DNA of 64,000 bases from Streptomyces sp. WMMC500 (GTDB lineage: Bacteria; Actinomycetota; Actinomycetes; Streptomycetales; Streptomycetaceae), in assembly GCF_027497195.1 (NCBI RefSeq), contig NZ_CP114905.1, forward strand, positions 8,550,342 through 8,614,341, in the 5' to 3' direction. Of the stretch, positions 18,282-26,779 are shown in pieces. The stretch's first letter is position 1; every line of letters begins with the position of its first letter. The notes beneath the pieces were generated by a model, which was given only the letters and a program-made list of their open reading frames with translations, was not told where the DNA came from and made no database searches. A program made the translations under genes and the position numbers.

Positions 18282-18536
18282 ATGGTTGCTGCCCTCGTCA
18301 GGCTGCGGCGTCTGCTGCAGGAAGCCCTGACCGCCCTCGGCCGCGTGTGGTTCTTCATCCCGCCACCACCCCCTGTCCTGCCCGAGCCCGCGGTCCCGCC
18401 GGGTCCCGTCCCCGGCCACCCCGAACGCCTGCGCCCCGACCTGCCGCTGACGGAAGAGGAGGAGGCGCTGCGCCGGCAGTTGGACGACATCGCCCTGCCC
18501 GACGCCCTCGGCGAGGAGAGGCACCCGGGCGCGTAG
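18282..18536 (+). CDS. Small DUF6059-like protein
   Basis: An 84-residue protein. It has a basic hydrophobic N-terminal helix (MVAALVRLRRLL) and a Pro-rich linker containing PPPPP. A conserved-looking C-terminal segment follows: HPERLRPDLPLTEEEEALRR, then a second acidic helix. This matches my recollection of the small DUF6059 proteins found near regulators and natural-product clusters in streptomycetes; their role is unknown. The upstream in-frame extension has no good start. The C-terminal half shows clear codon periodicity. Confidence 0.7.
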   Translation: MVAALVRLRRLLQEALTALGRVWFFIPPPPPVLPEPAVPPGPVPGHPERLRPDLPLTEEEEALRRQLDDIALPDALGEERHPGA

Positions 18537-18577
18537 CCGTGCGCGCGGCTACGCAGCCGGGGGCCGGGAAAGGGGAA

Positions 18578-18608
18578 GCCCCGGTCGGAGGGGGGATCCG
18601 ACCGGGGC
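18578..18608. terminator. Hairpin after the DUF6059-like gene
   Basis: A perfect 12-bp inverted repeat (18578-18589 with 18597-18608) with a G-rich 7-nt loop, 42 bp past the preceding stop codon. The rest of 18609-18812 shows no gene I can support. Confidence 0.7.
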
Positions 18609-18812
18609 GGTCCGGGGTGGATACGGAGGGCGGTCGCCTCGCGGCGAAAGGCTCCGTGGGGCTTCAGCCGAACGATCTTCCCCACGGGCGAGAGGTGAGG
18701 CCCGGGGACACTGTTCCCTCCATACCCACGCTCTGTTCAACGGGAGGGGACCTCCGCTTGTTCCGTGCCCCCGCGCCGGAGCATGTGAACCGCGACACAG
18801 CCCGCCGCGGGG

Positions 18813-19280
18813 TCAGTCCAGCCAGCGGCCGTCGCGCATCAGCTCGCGTCCGCGCAGCTCGTTCACCTCGCGCCAGGCCTGGATCCGCCGCGGGGTGATC
18901 CGGAACCAGCGGTACGGGGCGGCGAGGCCGCGCGGGTCGAAGCCCGTACGCGCCGCGAAGCGGTCGCCGTGCTCCCGCGGCAACGCGTCCAGCTCGAAGA
19001 CCTCGACCTCGCCGTCGATCAGCGTGACGTCCCGGGTAGGGCCCAGCGCCAGCCGCGCCACCCCGGTGGCGGCCATGTTCCTGCCGGTCGGGCTCGCCGC
19101 CGGCGTCGCCACCCACAGCGCCTCACCGTCCCAGGAGAACGACAGCGGCACGAGGTGGGGCGTGCCGTCCGGCGCCGCGCTGGCCACCCAGACGTCGACG
19201 TCGTGGGCGAGCCGGTGCTCGGTGTCCCGGCGGCGGCGGTCGGTGGTCCGGGGCGCGGCGGGGTGCGTGGGTGCGGTCAT
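18813..19280 (-). CDS. PPOX-class flavin/F420-binding protein
   Basis: 155 residues of the split-barrel pyridoxamine-phosphate-oxidase-like fold. The pattern GTPHLVPLSFSWDGEALWVA is typical of the small F420- or FMN-binding oxidoreductases of actinomycetes (TIGR03667/Rv3369-like). The C-terminus has the RWFRITPRRIQAWRE signature. The substrate is unknown. The ATG at 19280 has a good AGGAG ribosome site. It is transcribed away from the large LuxR gene, and its upstream region contains a two-part element repeated upstream of the DUF1801 gene. Confidence 0.85.
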   Translation of the reverse strand: MTAPTHPAAPRTTDRRRRDTEHRLAHDVDVWVASAAPDGTPHLVPLSFSWDGEALWVATPAASPTGRNMAATGVARLALGPTRDVTLIDGEVEVFELDALPREHGDRFAARTGFDPRGLAAPYRWFRITPRRIQAWREVNELRGRELMRDGRWLD

Positions 19281-19355
19281 CTCTCGCTCCTGGTCGTCGT
19301 GAGGCTCGTACGCGATCCGCCCGGTGCGCCGCACCCGGCCCGATCGCCGTGACAC

Positions 19356-19403
19356 CACAGCCTCGCCCCGCCCGTCCCCGTACCGCCTCCGTGCCGACCA
19401 CGG
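19356..19403. promoter_or_regulatory. Two-part conserved regulatory element, copy 1
   Basis: CACAGCCTCGCCCCG (19356-19370), 18 nt, then CCGTGCCGACCACGG (19389-19403), which contains a CCGTG-N5-CACGG dyad. The same two blocks with the same 18-nt spacing occur at 22810-22857. This copy lies between the divergent PPOX and LuxR/NB-ARC genes, 76 bp from the PPOX start. Confidence 0.55.
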
Positions 19404-19426
19404 AGAGCACCGCGGATAATGAGGTG

Positions 19427-22288
19427 GTGTCCGCCCCGCCGATCTCCGCCCGCGAAGCCGAAGTGCTCGCGCTCCTCGGCGAGCACCTGAGCAACGCCGA
19501 GATCGCCGGGCGCCTCTTCATCTCCGTACGCACCGTCGAATCGCACGTCTCCTCGTTGCTGCGCAAGCTGCACCTGCCCGACCGGCGTGCCCTCGCCCGG
19601 CACGCCGCCGCCACCGCCCGCGCCGGCCACGCCGGACCCGCGCCCGCGCTGCCCGCGCCGCTGACGGCGTTCGTCGGCCGCGCGCGCGAGCGCGCCGAAC
19701 TCGCCGCGGCGGTACGGGCCCACCGGCAGGTCACCGCCGTCGGCCCAGGCGGCGTGGGCAAGACGCGGCTCGCGCTCGCGGTGGCCGGCGACCTGGCCGC
19801 CGAGTTCCCCGACGGCGTGTGGTTCGCCGACCTGGTCCCGGTCACCGACCCGGCGCGGGTGGGTGCCGCGGTCGCCGCCGCCGTGGGCGCGGGCGAACAG
19901 CCGGGACGCGACGTGGACGACGCCGCGCTGGGCGCGCTCGCGGACCACGACGCGCTGCTCGTGCTGGACAACTGCGAGCACGTGCGCGACGGAGTCGCAC
20001 CGTTCCTGGAGCGTCTCCTCGCCGCCTGCCCCCGGCTGCGGGTGCTCACCACCAGCCGGGCCCGCCTCCTGGTGCCCTTCGAGCGCGCCTTCCCGGTGCC
20101 CCCGCTGTCCCGCGCCGGCGGCGACGACTCCGACGCCGTGGCCCTGTTCATGGACCGCGCGGCGGCGGTCGGCCCGCTGCCCGGACCGGGCGCGGCCGAA
20201 GGCGTCGTGGCCGTCTGCGAACGGCTCGACGGTATGGCCCTGGCCATCGAGCTGGCCGCCGCCCGCTGGGCGACGCTCGGGCTCGACGGCCTGGCCGCCG
20301 GCCTCGGCGATCAGCTCCGGATCCTCAGCGGCGGCGCCCGCGCCGACGACCGCCACCGCTCGGTGCGTGCCGTGCTCGACTGGAGCCACGACCTGCTGCA
20401 GCCACAGGACCGGGCGCTGCTGCGCCGGATCTCGGTGTTCGTCGCCCCGTTCACGGCCGCTGCGGCGGCCGAGGTCGCCGGGCCCGGACCCGAGGACGTC
20501 TCCGCCGTCGCCGACGGCCTCGGCCGGCTCGCCGAGCAGAGCCTCCTCGGTGTCACCCCGTCCGCGACCGGCACCCGCTACCAGGCGCTGGAGACCATCC
20601 GGCAGTACGGCGCGGAACGGCTCGCCGCCGCCGGCGAGCAGACCGCCGTACGCGCCCGCCACCTCGGCTGGTGCACGACCGCCGCCACCGCGCTGGCCGG
20701 TGCCGGCGGCCCGGACTGGCGCGCCCGGTTCGACGACCTCGCCGAGGACGTGCGGGGCGCGCTCGCCTGGGCCGCCGCCCAGCCGGAGCGGCGCGCGGAC
20801 GCCCACGGGCTCGCCCTCTCGCTGGCCGGGCTGGCGTTCACCCGCAACCTGCTCGGCGAGGCGCAGCAGCGGTACGAGCAGGCCGCCGCGCTCGCCGACG
20901 ACGCGGGCGCCGCCGTCGCGCTGCGGCACGCCGCCGCGGTCGCCGGCTGCCGGCGGCTCGGCGACGACGTGTACCGCCTGCACCGCGCCGCCGCCGGGGC
21001 CGCGGAGCGCGCCGGCGACCGCGCGGGCGCGGGCCGCGACCTCGCCGAGGCCGCCACCGCCGCGTACCGCTTCTCGACCTCCTTCACCCGGCTCCCCGCC
21101 GTCGCCGAGGTCACCGCCCTGCTCGCCCGCGCCCGCGACCTGGCCGGCGACGACCCCCGCGCCGGCGCCGCCGTCGCGCTGGCCGAGGCGGCGGTGGTCA
21201 CCGACGCGTACGGCGCCGTGCAGGGGGGCGCGGACAACGCCGTGGACGAGACGATCGCGCGCGTCGAACGGGCCGTCGAGCTGGCCCGCCGCGCGGCCGA
21301 CCCGGTAGCGGAGTCCGCCGCGCTCGACGCGCTGTCCGGCGCCCTGAGCTGGGCCGGCGACGCCTTCGCCACCGCCGCCGCCACCCGCCGCAGGACCGAG
21401 GCACTGGCGGACCTGCCGCCCACCCCCGCCGCCGTCCACGAGCGGACGGACGCCCTCGCCATGGCCGCGGGAACCGCGGTCGGCGCCGGCGAGCTTGACC
21501 GCGCCCGCCGCCGGGGGAGGGAACTCGCCGAGCACCCGCTGCTCGCCGAGGCCGGCCACCACGCCACCTCCTGGCTGCTCGTCGCCGACGCCTTCGCCGG
21601 CCACGCCGACGAAGCCCTCGCCCACGCCGTACGGTTCCGCGACTCCTTCGAGCACAGCGGCGGGCACCGGTCGCTCTCCCTCGCCGCCGGGGCCGCGTCG
21701 GTGGCCATGATCCACGGGCTGCGCGGCGACGACGACTCCCGCGCGGCCTGGCTCTCCCTCGCCACCCGCGCCGACACCACGCCCGAGCACCGGCACGGCT
21801 ACGGCGCGGTCTTCGACGCCACCGTCCTGCTTCACCGCGGCGAGGCCGGCGCCGCGCTGGAGCGGGTCGCGCCCGAACCCGACGAGGTGTGGAAGTGGGT
21901 GTGCTGGGTCTGGCTGCACTGGTACGTCGCGCTGCGCGCGGAGGCGGCGGTACTCGCCGGCCACCCGGACGCCCGCGCGCGGATCGCCGCGGCCCGCGCC
22001 GTCGTCGCCGGGAACCCGGTCGCGGCCGTCCAGGTGGACCGCGCGGAGGCGCTGCTCGACGGCGACCTTGCGCGGCTGCCGGCGCTCGCGGCGGCGTTCG
22101 CCGCGGCGGGGAGCCCGTACCAGGCGGCGCGCACGCTGCTGCTCGCGGGCGGCGAACACACCGCCGCGGGCGAGGCGGCGCTCGCGGGCCTCGGCCTCGT
22201 ACCGAAGGACCGGCTGCCGCAGGAACTTCCCCCACGGGACCCGCCTCGGAACCCGCCGCCGAAGGCCGCCGGACGACCGCGGGCGTAG
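19427..22288 (+). CDS. LuxR-type regulator fused to NB-ARC ATPase and TPR region
   Basis: About 953 residues. A LuxR helix-turn-helix lies at the N-terminus (ISAREAEVLALLGEHLSNAE, residues about 5-65). It is followed by an AfsR-like NB-ARC ATPase (Walker A GPGGVGKTRLAL, Walker B ALLVLDNCEH) and a long Ala-rich helical TPR-type region to the end. N-terminal LuxR plus NTPase proteins are a known actinomycete group of signal-responsive regulators; the ligand is unknown. The start is uncertain: GTG at 19427 begins just before the HTH, while GTG 19424 and GTG 19391 are also in frame. The end is convergent with the DUF1801 gene, 10 bp away. Confidence 0.88.
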   Translation: MSAPPISAREAEVLALLGEHLSNAEIAGRLFISVRTVESHVSSLLRKLHLPDRRALARHAAATARAGHAGPAPALPAPLTAFVGRARERAELAAAVRAHRQVTAVGPGGVGKTRLALAVAGDLAAEFPDGVWFADLVPVTDPARVGAAVAAAVGAGEQPGRDVDDAALGALADHDALLVLDNCEHVRDGVAPFLERLLAACPRLRVLTTSRARLLVPFERAFPVPPLSRAGGDDSDAVALFMDRAAAVGPLPGPGAAEGVVAVCERLDGMALAIELAAARWATLGLDGLAAGLGDQLRILSGGARADDRHRSVRAVLDWSHDLLQPQDRALLRRISVFVAPFTAAAAAEVAGPGPEDVSAVADGLGRLAEQSLLGVTPSATGTRYQALETIRQYGAERLAAAGEQTAVRARHLGWCTTAATALAGAGGPDWRARFDDLAEDVRGALAWAAAQPERRADAHGLALSLAGLAFTRNLLGEAQQRYEQAAALADDAGAAVALRHAAAVAGCRRLGDDVYRLHRAAAGAAERAGDRAGAGRDLAEAATAAYRFSTSFTRLPAVAEVTALLARARDLAGDDPRAGAAVALAEAAVVTDAYGAVQGGADNAVDETIARVERAVELARRAADPVAESAALDALSGALSWAGDAFATAAATRRRTEALADLPPTPAAVHERTDALAMAAGTAVGAGELDRARRRGRELAEHPLLAEAGHHATSWLLVADAFAGHADEALAHAVRFRDSFEHSGGHRSLSLAAGAASVAMIHGLRGDDDSRAAWLSLATRADTTPEHRHGYGAVFDATVLLHRGEAGAALERVAPEPDEVWKWVCWVWLHWYVALRAEAAVLAGHPDARARIAAARAVVAGNPVAAVQVDRAEALLDGDLARLPALAAAFAAAGSPYQAARTLLLAGGEHTAAGEAALAGLGLVPKDRLPQELPPRDPPRNPPPKAAGRPRA

Positions 22289-22297
22289 CCCCGCCGG

Positions 22298-22750
22298 TTA
22301 GCTGACGGCCTGCTTCACCAGCGCCGCGATCCGCGCCTCCACCTCGTCCGTCACCTCGGTCAGCGCGAAGCCCGCGGCCCACATCGTGCCCTCGTCGAGG
22401 TTCGCCAGATCGCTGAACCCGAGGGTCGCGTAGCGCGTGTTGAACTTCCCGGCGCTCTGGAAGAAGCAGACGACCTTGCCGTCCCGTGCGTACGCGGGCA
22501 TGCCGTACCAGGTCTTCGGCGCCAGCTCCGGCGCCGTGGCCGTGACGACCGCGTGGACGCGCTCCGCCATCGCCCGGTCCGCGTCCCCCATCTCCGCGAT
22601 CTTCGCGAGCACGTCCCGGACCGCCTCCGCCGCCTTGTCCGCCCGCGACCCGCGGCGCGCCGCCTTCTTCTGCTCCCGGGCGTGCTCCTTCATCGCGGCC
22701 CGCTCCTCGGCCGAGAACCCCTCGTATCCGCCCGCCTCGCTCGTTCCCAT
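22298..22750 (-). CDS. DUF1801 / iron-chaperone-like protein
   Basis: A 150-residue soluble protein. Lys/Arg-rich helices at the N-terminus are followed by the DUF1801 core, recognisable by [20 protein letters not shown] and the Gly-Lys-Phe-Asn stretch after it. Family members include YdhG/Fra-like proteins. A biochemical role is not established from sequence. The ATG at 22750 has AGGAG seven bases upstream. Its promoter region carries the second copy of the element seen upstream of the PPOX gene, suggesting common control. Confidence 0.85.
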   Translation of the reverse strand: MGTSEAGGYEGFSAEERAAMKEHAREQKKAARRGSRADKAAEAVRDVLAKIAEMGDADRAMAERVHAVVTATAPELAPKTWYGMPAYARDGKVVCFFQSAGKFNTRYATLGFSDLANLDEGTMWAAGFALTEVTDEVEARIAALVKQAVS

Positions 22751-22809
22751 GATCACTCCTGTTCCGGAATCCGCACCGCCCGGTCCTTCGCCGGGCCGGT
22801 CACGGTGCG

Positions 22810-22857
22810 CACAGCCTCGCCCCGAGGAGCCACGGAGCGCCTCCGTGCCGACCACGG
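22810..22857. promoter_or_regulatory. Two-part conserved regulatory element, copy 2
   Basis: The same 15-base block (22810-22824), 18-nt spacer and CCGTG-N5-CACGG dyad (22843-22857) as at 19356-19403. The last five spacer bases are also identical. It lies 60 bp upstream of the DUF1801 start on the minus strand and about 170 bp upstream of the SH3 gene on the plus strand. Confidence 0.55.
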
Positions 22858-23027
22858 AATCCGCCACGGACGCACGCAGCCGCGGCCCGCGGCCGAGACC
22901 GGATTGGGCTGGACGGGGGGCAGTTGGGTGTGTCTGACCGTAATAGGGCGGTGCCGCCACCGGCTTCTCCTACGGTTCTCACGTTCCTCCCCGCTCTGGT
23001 GCTCAGCACCGCGAAAGGAGATCCCCG

Positions 23028-23414
23028 ATGTCGATCCGAAAGGCCGCCGCCGCCCTGGTGGCCACCGCCGCCCTGACCCTCGGTGCGCTCGCCACGACGC
23101 CCTCGCTCGCCGCGGCCGACCCCGAGGGCGGGCAGGCGCAGGCGGCGCCGGTCGCCGCCGAGGCGAACCACTACCCCTACCGGGGCAGGGTGCTCGGCAA
23201 CAGCGTCGTCTACAAGCGGGCCGCGCCGACGACGCGCAGCGACATCCTCGGATGGGCCAAGTCCGGGACGATCGTCCGTATCCAGTGCAAGGTGATCGGC
23301 CAGAACGTCCTGGGCAACAACAGGTGGTACCGCGTGCCCGTGCGCGGCGGCTACGGCTACATGTCGGCCCGCTACGTGCTGAACCTGGACCAGATTCCCT
23401 TCTGCCGGCGGTGA
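23028..23414 (+). CDS. Secreted SH3-like domain protein
   Basis: 128 residues with a classical signal peptide: positively charged MSIRK, a hydrophobic Ala/Leu core and a likely AAA cleavage site near residue 30. The mature part is one bacterial SH3-like fold with VVYKRAAPTT, GTIVRIQCKV, NNRWYRVPV and GYGYMSARYV, and two cysteines that may pair. Such small exported SH3 proteins usually bind cell-wall material. The ATG is preceded by GAAAGGAG. Confidence 0.88.
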   Translation: MSIRKAAAALVATAALTLGALATTPSLAAADPEGGQAQAAPVAAEANHYPYRGRVLGNSVVYKRAAPTTRSDILGWAKSGTIVRIQCKVIGQNVLGNNRWYRVPVRGGYGYMSARYVLNLDQIPFCRR

Positions 23415-23445
23415 CCCCGCCGCGGCTCACCCCCGCCGCACGCCA

Positions 23446-23471
23446 CGCCCGGCCGGCCCACCGGCCGGGCG
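23446..23471. terminator. Hairpin between convergent SH3 and terpene-synthase-like genes
   Basis: A perfect 11-bp stem (23446-23456 with 23461-23471) and a CCCA loop, placed between the two convergent stop codons. Confidence 0.7.
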
Positions 23472-23489
23472 TTCGCGCGCGCCACGGCC

Positions 23490-24518
23490 CTACGCGCGCC
23501 GGCCGTTCCCGCCCGTGCGCTGCGCGGGGGTGCGCGGAATCCGGTGGGGGTGCACGCGGCGGTGCCGGAGGGTGCGCAGGTACGAGCACGCCGTGGTGCC
23601 GCCGGCGCGCGCCGCGGACAGCAGGCGGGTGCTGCGGCGGCGCCGGAAGATGTCGTAGTCGTCGCGGATCAGCTCGGACAGCACCGTACGGCCCAGCTCA
23701 AGGCACTGCCGCGGCAGTTCCTGCCCGGACGGGTGGACGTGGCGGTGCCAGCCGTCCGCGAGCCGGAAGAAGCGCCGGACGCGGTCGGCCTCGAAGCGGA
23801 CGGCCTCTTTCAGGGGCGGGGTCATCTGCTGACGAGCGGCCGCGGTGGCGAGGTCGTCGCGGCTCAGCCCGTGGCGTTCGAGGTCGGCGAGGGGGAGGTA
23901 GACCCGGCCCAGGGCCGCGTCTTCTGCGATGTCGTCGAGGAACTCCAGCATGGAGACGCCGTAGCCGAGGGCGACGGCCTTCACGGTGGCCTCGTCGTCC
24001 ACCGGTTCGAGCAGGGTGTTGACCTCGATGCTCATGTCCCCGCTGACGGAGCGCAGGTGCAGCTCCAGATCCTCGAACGTCGCGTACGCGCAGGTGTCCT
24101 GGTCCGAGCGCAGGGTCCGCAGGAAGCGCCGGATGCCCTCCGGATCCATGTCCCAGGTGCGTACCGTGTGGGCCAGCGCCCGGCAGATCAGCACCGCCTC
24201 CGCGGTCACGGGACCGGCGCCCGTGCCGGCGGTCGCCGCGGCACCCCGGTCGAGACGGCGCAGCGCCTCGTGCCGCAGCGCGTCGAACCGCTCGGCGCGC
24301 TCGTGCAGGCTGTGCGCGCGGGTGTCGAGGACGGCGTCCGCGTACCCGCGGAAGGCGAGCACCGCGTCGTAGTACGGGCGCTTGCCGGGCGGCAGCAGGA
24401 AGCGAACCACGGGGAACGCCGCGGAGTTGCGGCGCCTCAAGTACCGTCCGCAGGCGGCGTACGCGGCCTCGGTCTCCCTGCCGCGCAGCCCGGCGGCGGC
24501 CAGTTCATGGGCGAACAC
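23490..24518 (-). CDS. Squalene/phytoene synthase family enzyme
   Basis: A 342-residue head-to-head prenyl synthase-like protein. It has two aspartate-rich motifs, DAVLD (about residues 61-65) and DDIAED (about 190-195). The second is followed by ALGRVYLPLADLERHG, the canonical trans-isoprenyl diphosphate synthase signature. The product cannot be assigned: no desaturase, cyclase or squalene-hopene partner is adjacent. The GTG start at 24518 has a GGGAGGT ribosome site. The mevalonate genes at the right end could supply prenyl diphosphates, but they are 36 kb away, so any link is speculative. Confidence 0.88.
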   Translation of the reverse strand: MFAHELAAAGLRGRETEAAYAACGRYLRRRNSAAFPVVRFLLPPGKRPYYDAVLAFRGYADAVLDTRAHSLHERAERFDALRHEALRRLDRGAAATAGTGAGPVTAEAVLICRALAHTVRTWDMDPEGIRRFLRTLRSDQDTCAYATFEDLELHLRSVSGDMSIEVNTLLEPVDDEATVKAVALGYGVSMLEFLDDIAEDAALGRVYLPLADLERHGLSRDDLATAAARQQMTPPLKEAVRFEADRVRRFFRLADGWHRHVHPSGQELPRQCLELGRTVLSELIRDDYDIFRRRRSTRLLSAARAGGTTACSYLRTLRHRRVHPHRIPRTPAQRTGGNGRRA

Positions 24519-25355
24519 TCTGCACCTCCCGGCCCGGCCGCCAAGTGCCCCAGGTCCGCCTCGACCTGGGCCCGCGAGGGCTCCGCGCCCCGAAACCGCA
24601 CTACTGGACCGCCCCGTTGACTACCCATAGTGCTCATCAACATACGAAGAGTGATTGTGCGTGCGCCAAGGCGCCCCCCGCGGTACGCCTGCGCCCCCGA
24701 CTGCGCCGATCCGCCGCCCCAAGCGGGCCAACCGCCGTGCGTCACGGCGTCGTTCGCGGCGGCAGGTGCCGTCGGAGTCCCCGGGCCGCTTGATCGGGCG
24801 TAGCGGATCTCCGACTCCGTGGTCTGGAAGTCGGACACGTGGGGGATCCAGTTGGGAGGGCCCGGCGTCGAGGTGAACCTCGACTCGCGGCTGCTGCTTC
24901 TTCCCTGCGAGCCAGGCGCCGAGAAACGGTCGTGATCACGGCACGGACAGCCGCCCCCGTTCACCCGGACGGGGTACGTGCGCCGAAAGCCGTACCGGAG
25001 CGCCCGCATCGCCTCTGAGCTGCGCCGACATGCAAATCCGTGCGCGGCGCGGCTGGTGTCACGGTCCGTACCGGAGGGGCATGGATATGCACCGGACGGA
25101 ACTCACCGCTTTCCTCGAATCAGCGCAAGTCCCTTCCGCCGCGCCAGGATGCCGCACCCGCCGAGCCGGGGTGAAGCCTCCGTGCGGTACTCGCCGGGCT
25201 TGACCCCCTCCGTGGGCAGAGAGCGCCGACACCGGCGGGTGCCGCACGGAGTTCACTGCGCCGATGCGGTGACGTACGCCGTGGCGCGGCCGGACAAGGG
25301 CTCGGATGACGCATGCGAAAAGTAGGTTATGTAGCTAATCATCCACTATGCGCAT
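24519..25355. other. Gene-poor intergenic stretch
   Basis: About 840 bp in which I can support no gene. The least GC-rich part (24615-24660) may hold promoter elements, including TTGACT at 24616. A 40-codon plus-strand reading frame at 25081-25203 has a good GGAGGGG ribosome site and begins MDMHRTELTAFLE, but nothing else supports it. Confidence 0.4.
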
Positions 25356-25988
25356 GTGAGCGATGGGGCCATGAAGAAACTCATGAAATTCCTTGACCTG
25401 CCGCTGGTTCAGCGGTTTCTGGGCAACCGCTGGGCGATCGGAGCCGCGTGCGCCCTCATGGTGGTGACGGGCGTGGTGGCCGCCATGCTGACGACGGGCG
25501 GGCCGGAGCCGGTCAGCGACGCCAAGTCGGCGGTACGGGACACCGCGGCCGAGGCCGCACAACCCGGAAAGCCGGCTGAGACGCCGGCCGGGAAGCCGGC
25601 CGAGACGCAGCCCCGCGGGAAGGAGGCCGCGGAACCGCAGAGCCGGCCGCAGGAGTCGGCGAAGCGCGGCGAGCAGCCGCCCGCGGTCTCCGGCCGCGAC
25701 CACCGCTCGCCGCACCGCTCCTCCGGCCACGGACACCGGCTCCGCACCTCGTTCGACAACGGCACGGTCTTCGTCGGCGGGGCCGTCGCCCCGGGCACGT
25801 ACGCGACGCGGGGCTCCAACGGCGAGCCCGGCGGCTGCCGGTGGGCGCGGCTGGCCGACAACGGCGGCGAGCTGGTCCCGATCATCAGCGGCTCCACCTC
25901 GGGGCCGACGCACCTCACGGTCCACCACGGCGAGTACGTCCGGAGCAACGGCTGCCAGACCTGGAGCCGCACGCACCACCGCAAGTAG
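25356..25988 (+). CDS. Membrane-anchored hypothetical protein with C-terminal beta domain
   Basis: About 210 residues. One transmembrane helix (about 28-46, IGAACALMVVTGVVAAM) follows a short cytoplasmic N-terminus. Next come a Pro/Ala/Glu-rich linker (50-115) and a C-terminal domain with VFVGGAVAPGTYATRG, CRWARL and EYVRSNGCQTW. This C-terminal pattern with two cysteines occurs in many streptomycete exported proteins of unknown function. The start may be GTG 25356 or ATG 25371, which begins MKKLMKFLD; neither has a strong ribosome site. Confidence 0.75.
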   Translation: MSDGAMKKLMKFLDLPLVQRFLGNRWAIGAACALMVVTGVVAAMLTTGGPEPVSDAKSAVRDTAAEAAQPGKPAETPAGKPAETQPRGKEAAEPQSRPQESAKRGEQPPAVSGRDHRSPHRSSGHGHRLRTSFDNGTVFVGGAVAPGTYATRGSNGEPGGCRWARLADNGGELVPIISGSTSGPTHLTVHHGEYVRSNGCQTWSRTHHRK

Positions 25989-26114
25989 CGCTCCCCCCGG
26001 GGCCTCGTCCACCTTCCGCGTCACCCGAATGCCACGCGCGTACGACACGACTGCCGGCCGCGTCACCGGGCATGGTGAGGGCGTACGTGCAGCGCGTGAA
26101 GAGGCGGGCGAGGA

Positions 26115-26762
26115 GTGGTGGCGATGCAGACGGTGGCCGGAGCGGTGAGGACGGCGAAGGCGGGGGCGCGGCGCCGGGCCAGGGCGGCGCTCGCCGCGGT
26201 GCCCGCGGCTGTGGCGCTGCTGGCGACGGGGGCGGCCGGCCCCGCCCCGGCGGTCGCCGCGGCGGGCGAAGGACCCGATGTCGTCGCGCGCGAGGCGCAC
26301 TTCGTGCCGCCGGAGAACGCCGAGCCCGACGACGGGCTCACCTACGACCCGACGCTGGTGCCCGCGGGTGCGGGCATCACCGTGGTCGAGGTGGCCCGGG
26401 ACGGCAGGACGAGCGTCCGGATGGGCCTGAGCGGCCTGCTGCCGAACCGCACGTACGGCGCACACGTCCACACCAAGCCGTGCGGCCCCGACCCGGCCGC
26501 AGCCGGGCCGCACTACCAGAACGAGGCGGACCCCGTGCAACCGTCCGTCGACCCCGCGTACGCCAACCCCGAGAACGAGGTGTGGCTCGACTTCACCACC
26601 GACCGCCTGGGCAACGCCTACACCTCCGCGCGGCAGGACTGGCGGTTCCGGCCGGGCGAGGCGCGGTCCGTCGTGGTGCACGAGCACGCGACGATGACGC
26701 ACCCCGGCGGGGCCGGCATGGCGGGCGCGCGGCTGGCGTGCCTGTCGGTGCCGTTCGAGTAG
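26115..26762 (+). CDS. Exported Cu/Zn superoxide dismutase-like protein
   Basis: About 215 residues with a long N-terminal signal sequence (Arg-rich then Ala-rich, to about residue 50). The mature domain resembles the Cu/Zn-SOD fold: GAHVHTKPCG supplies an HxH pair, PHYQNEAD another His, and VVVHEHATMTHPGGAG further His ligands near the C-terminus. The usual Arg-Gly end is replaced by MAGARLACLSVPFE. It may be an active SOD or a SOD-like protein with altered metal sites. The start could be GTG 26115 or ATG 26124. Confidence 0.75.
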   Translation: MVAMQTVAGAVRTAKAGARRRARAALAAVPAAVALLATGAAGPAPAVAAAGEGPDVVAREAHFVPPENAEPDDGLTYDPTLVPAGAGITVVEVARDGRTSVRMGLSGLLPNRTYGAHVHTKPCGPDPAAAGPHYQNEADPVQPSVDPAYANPENEVWLDFTTDRLGNAYTSARQDWRFRPGEARSVVVHEHATMTHPGGAGMAGARLACLSVPFE

Positions 26763-26779
26763 CGGGGGAGTGGGCAGGG

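Noticed and set aside
19277..22159. 960-codon minus-strand frame opposite the LuxR/NB-ARC gene
   Set aside because: A Gly/Arg-rich shadow frame without any recognisable motif; the plus-strand frame has clear HTH and ATPase motifs.
24519..25355. A small regulatory RNA or hidden gene in the gene-poor interval
   Set aside because: No conserved RNA structure or coding pattern could be supported by eye; only weak promoter-like words and a 40-codon frame are present.
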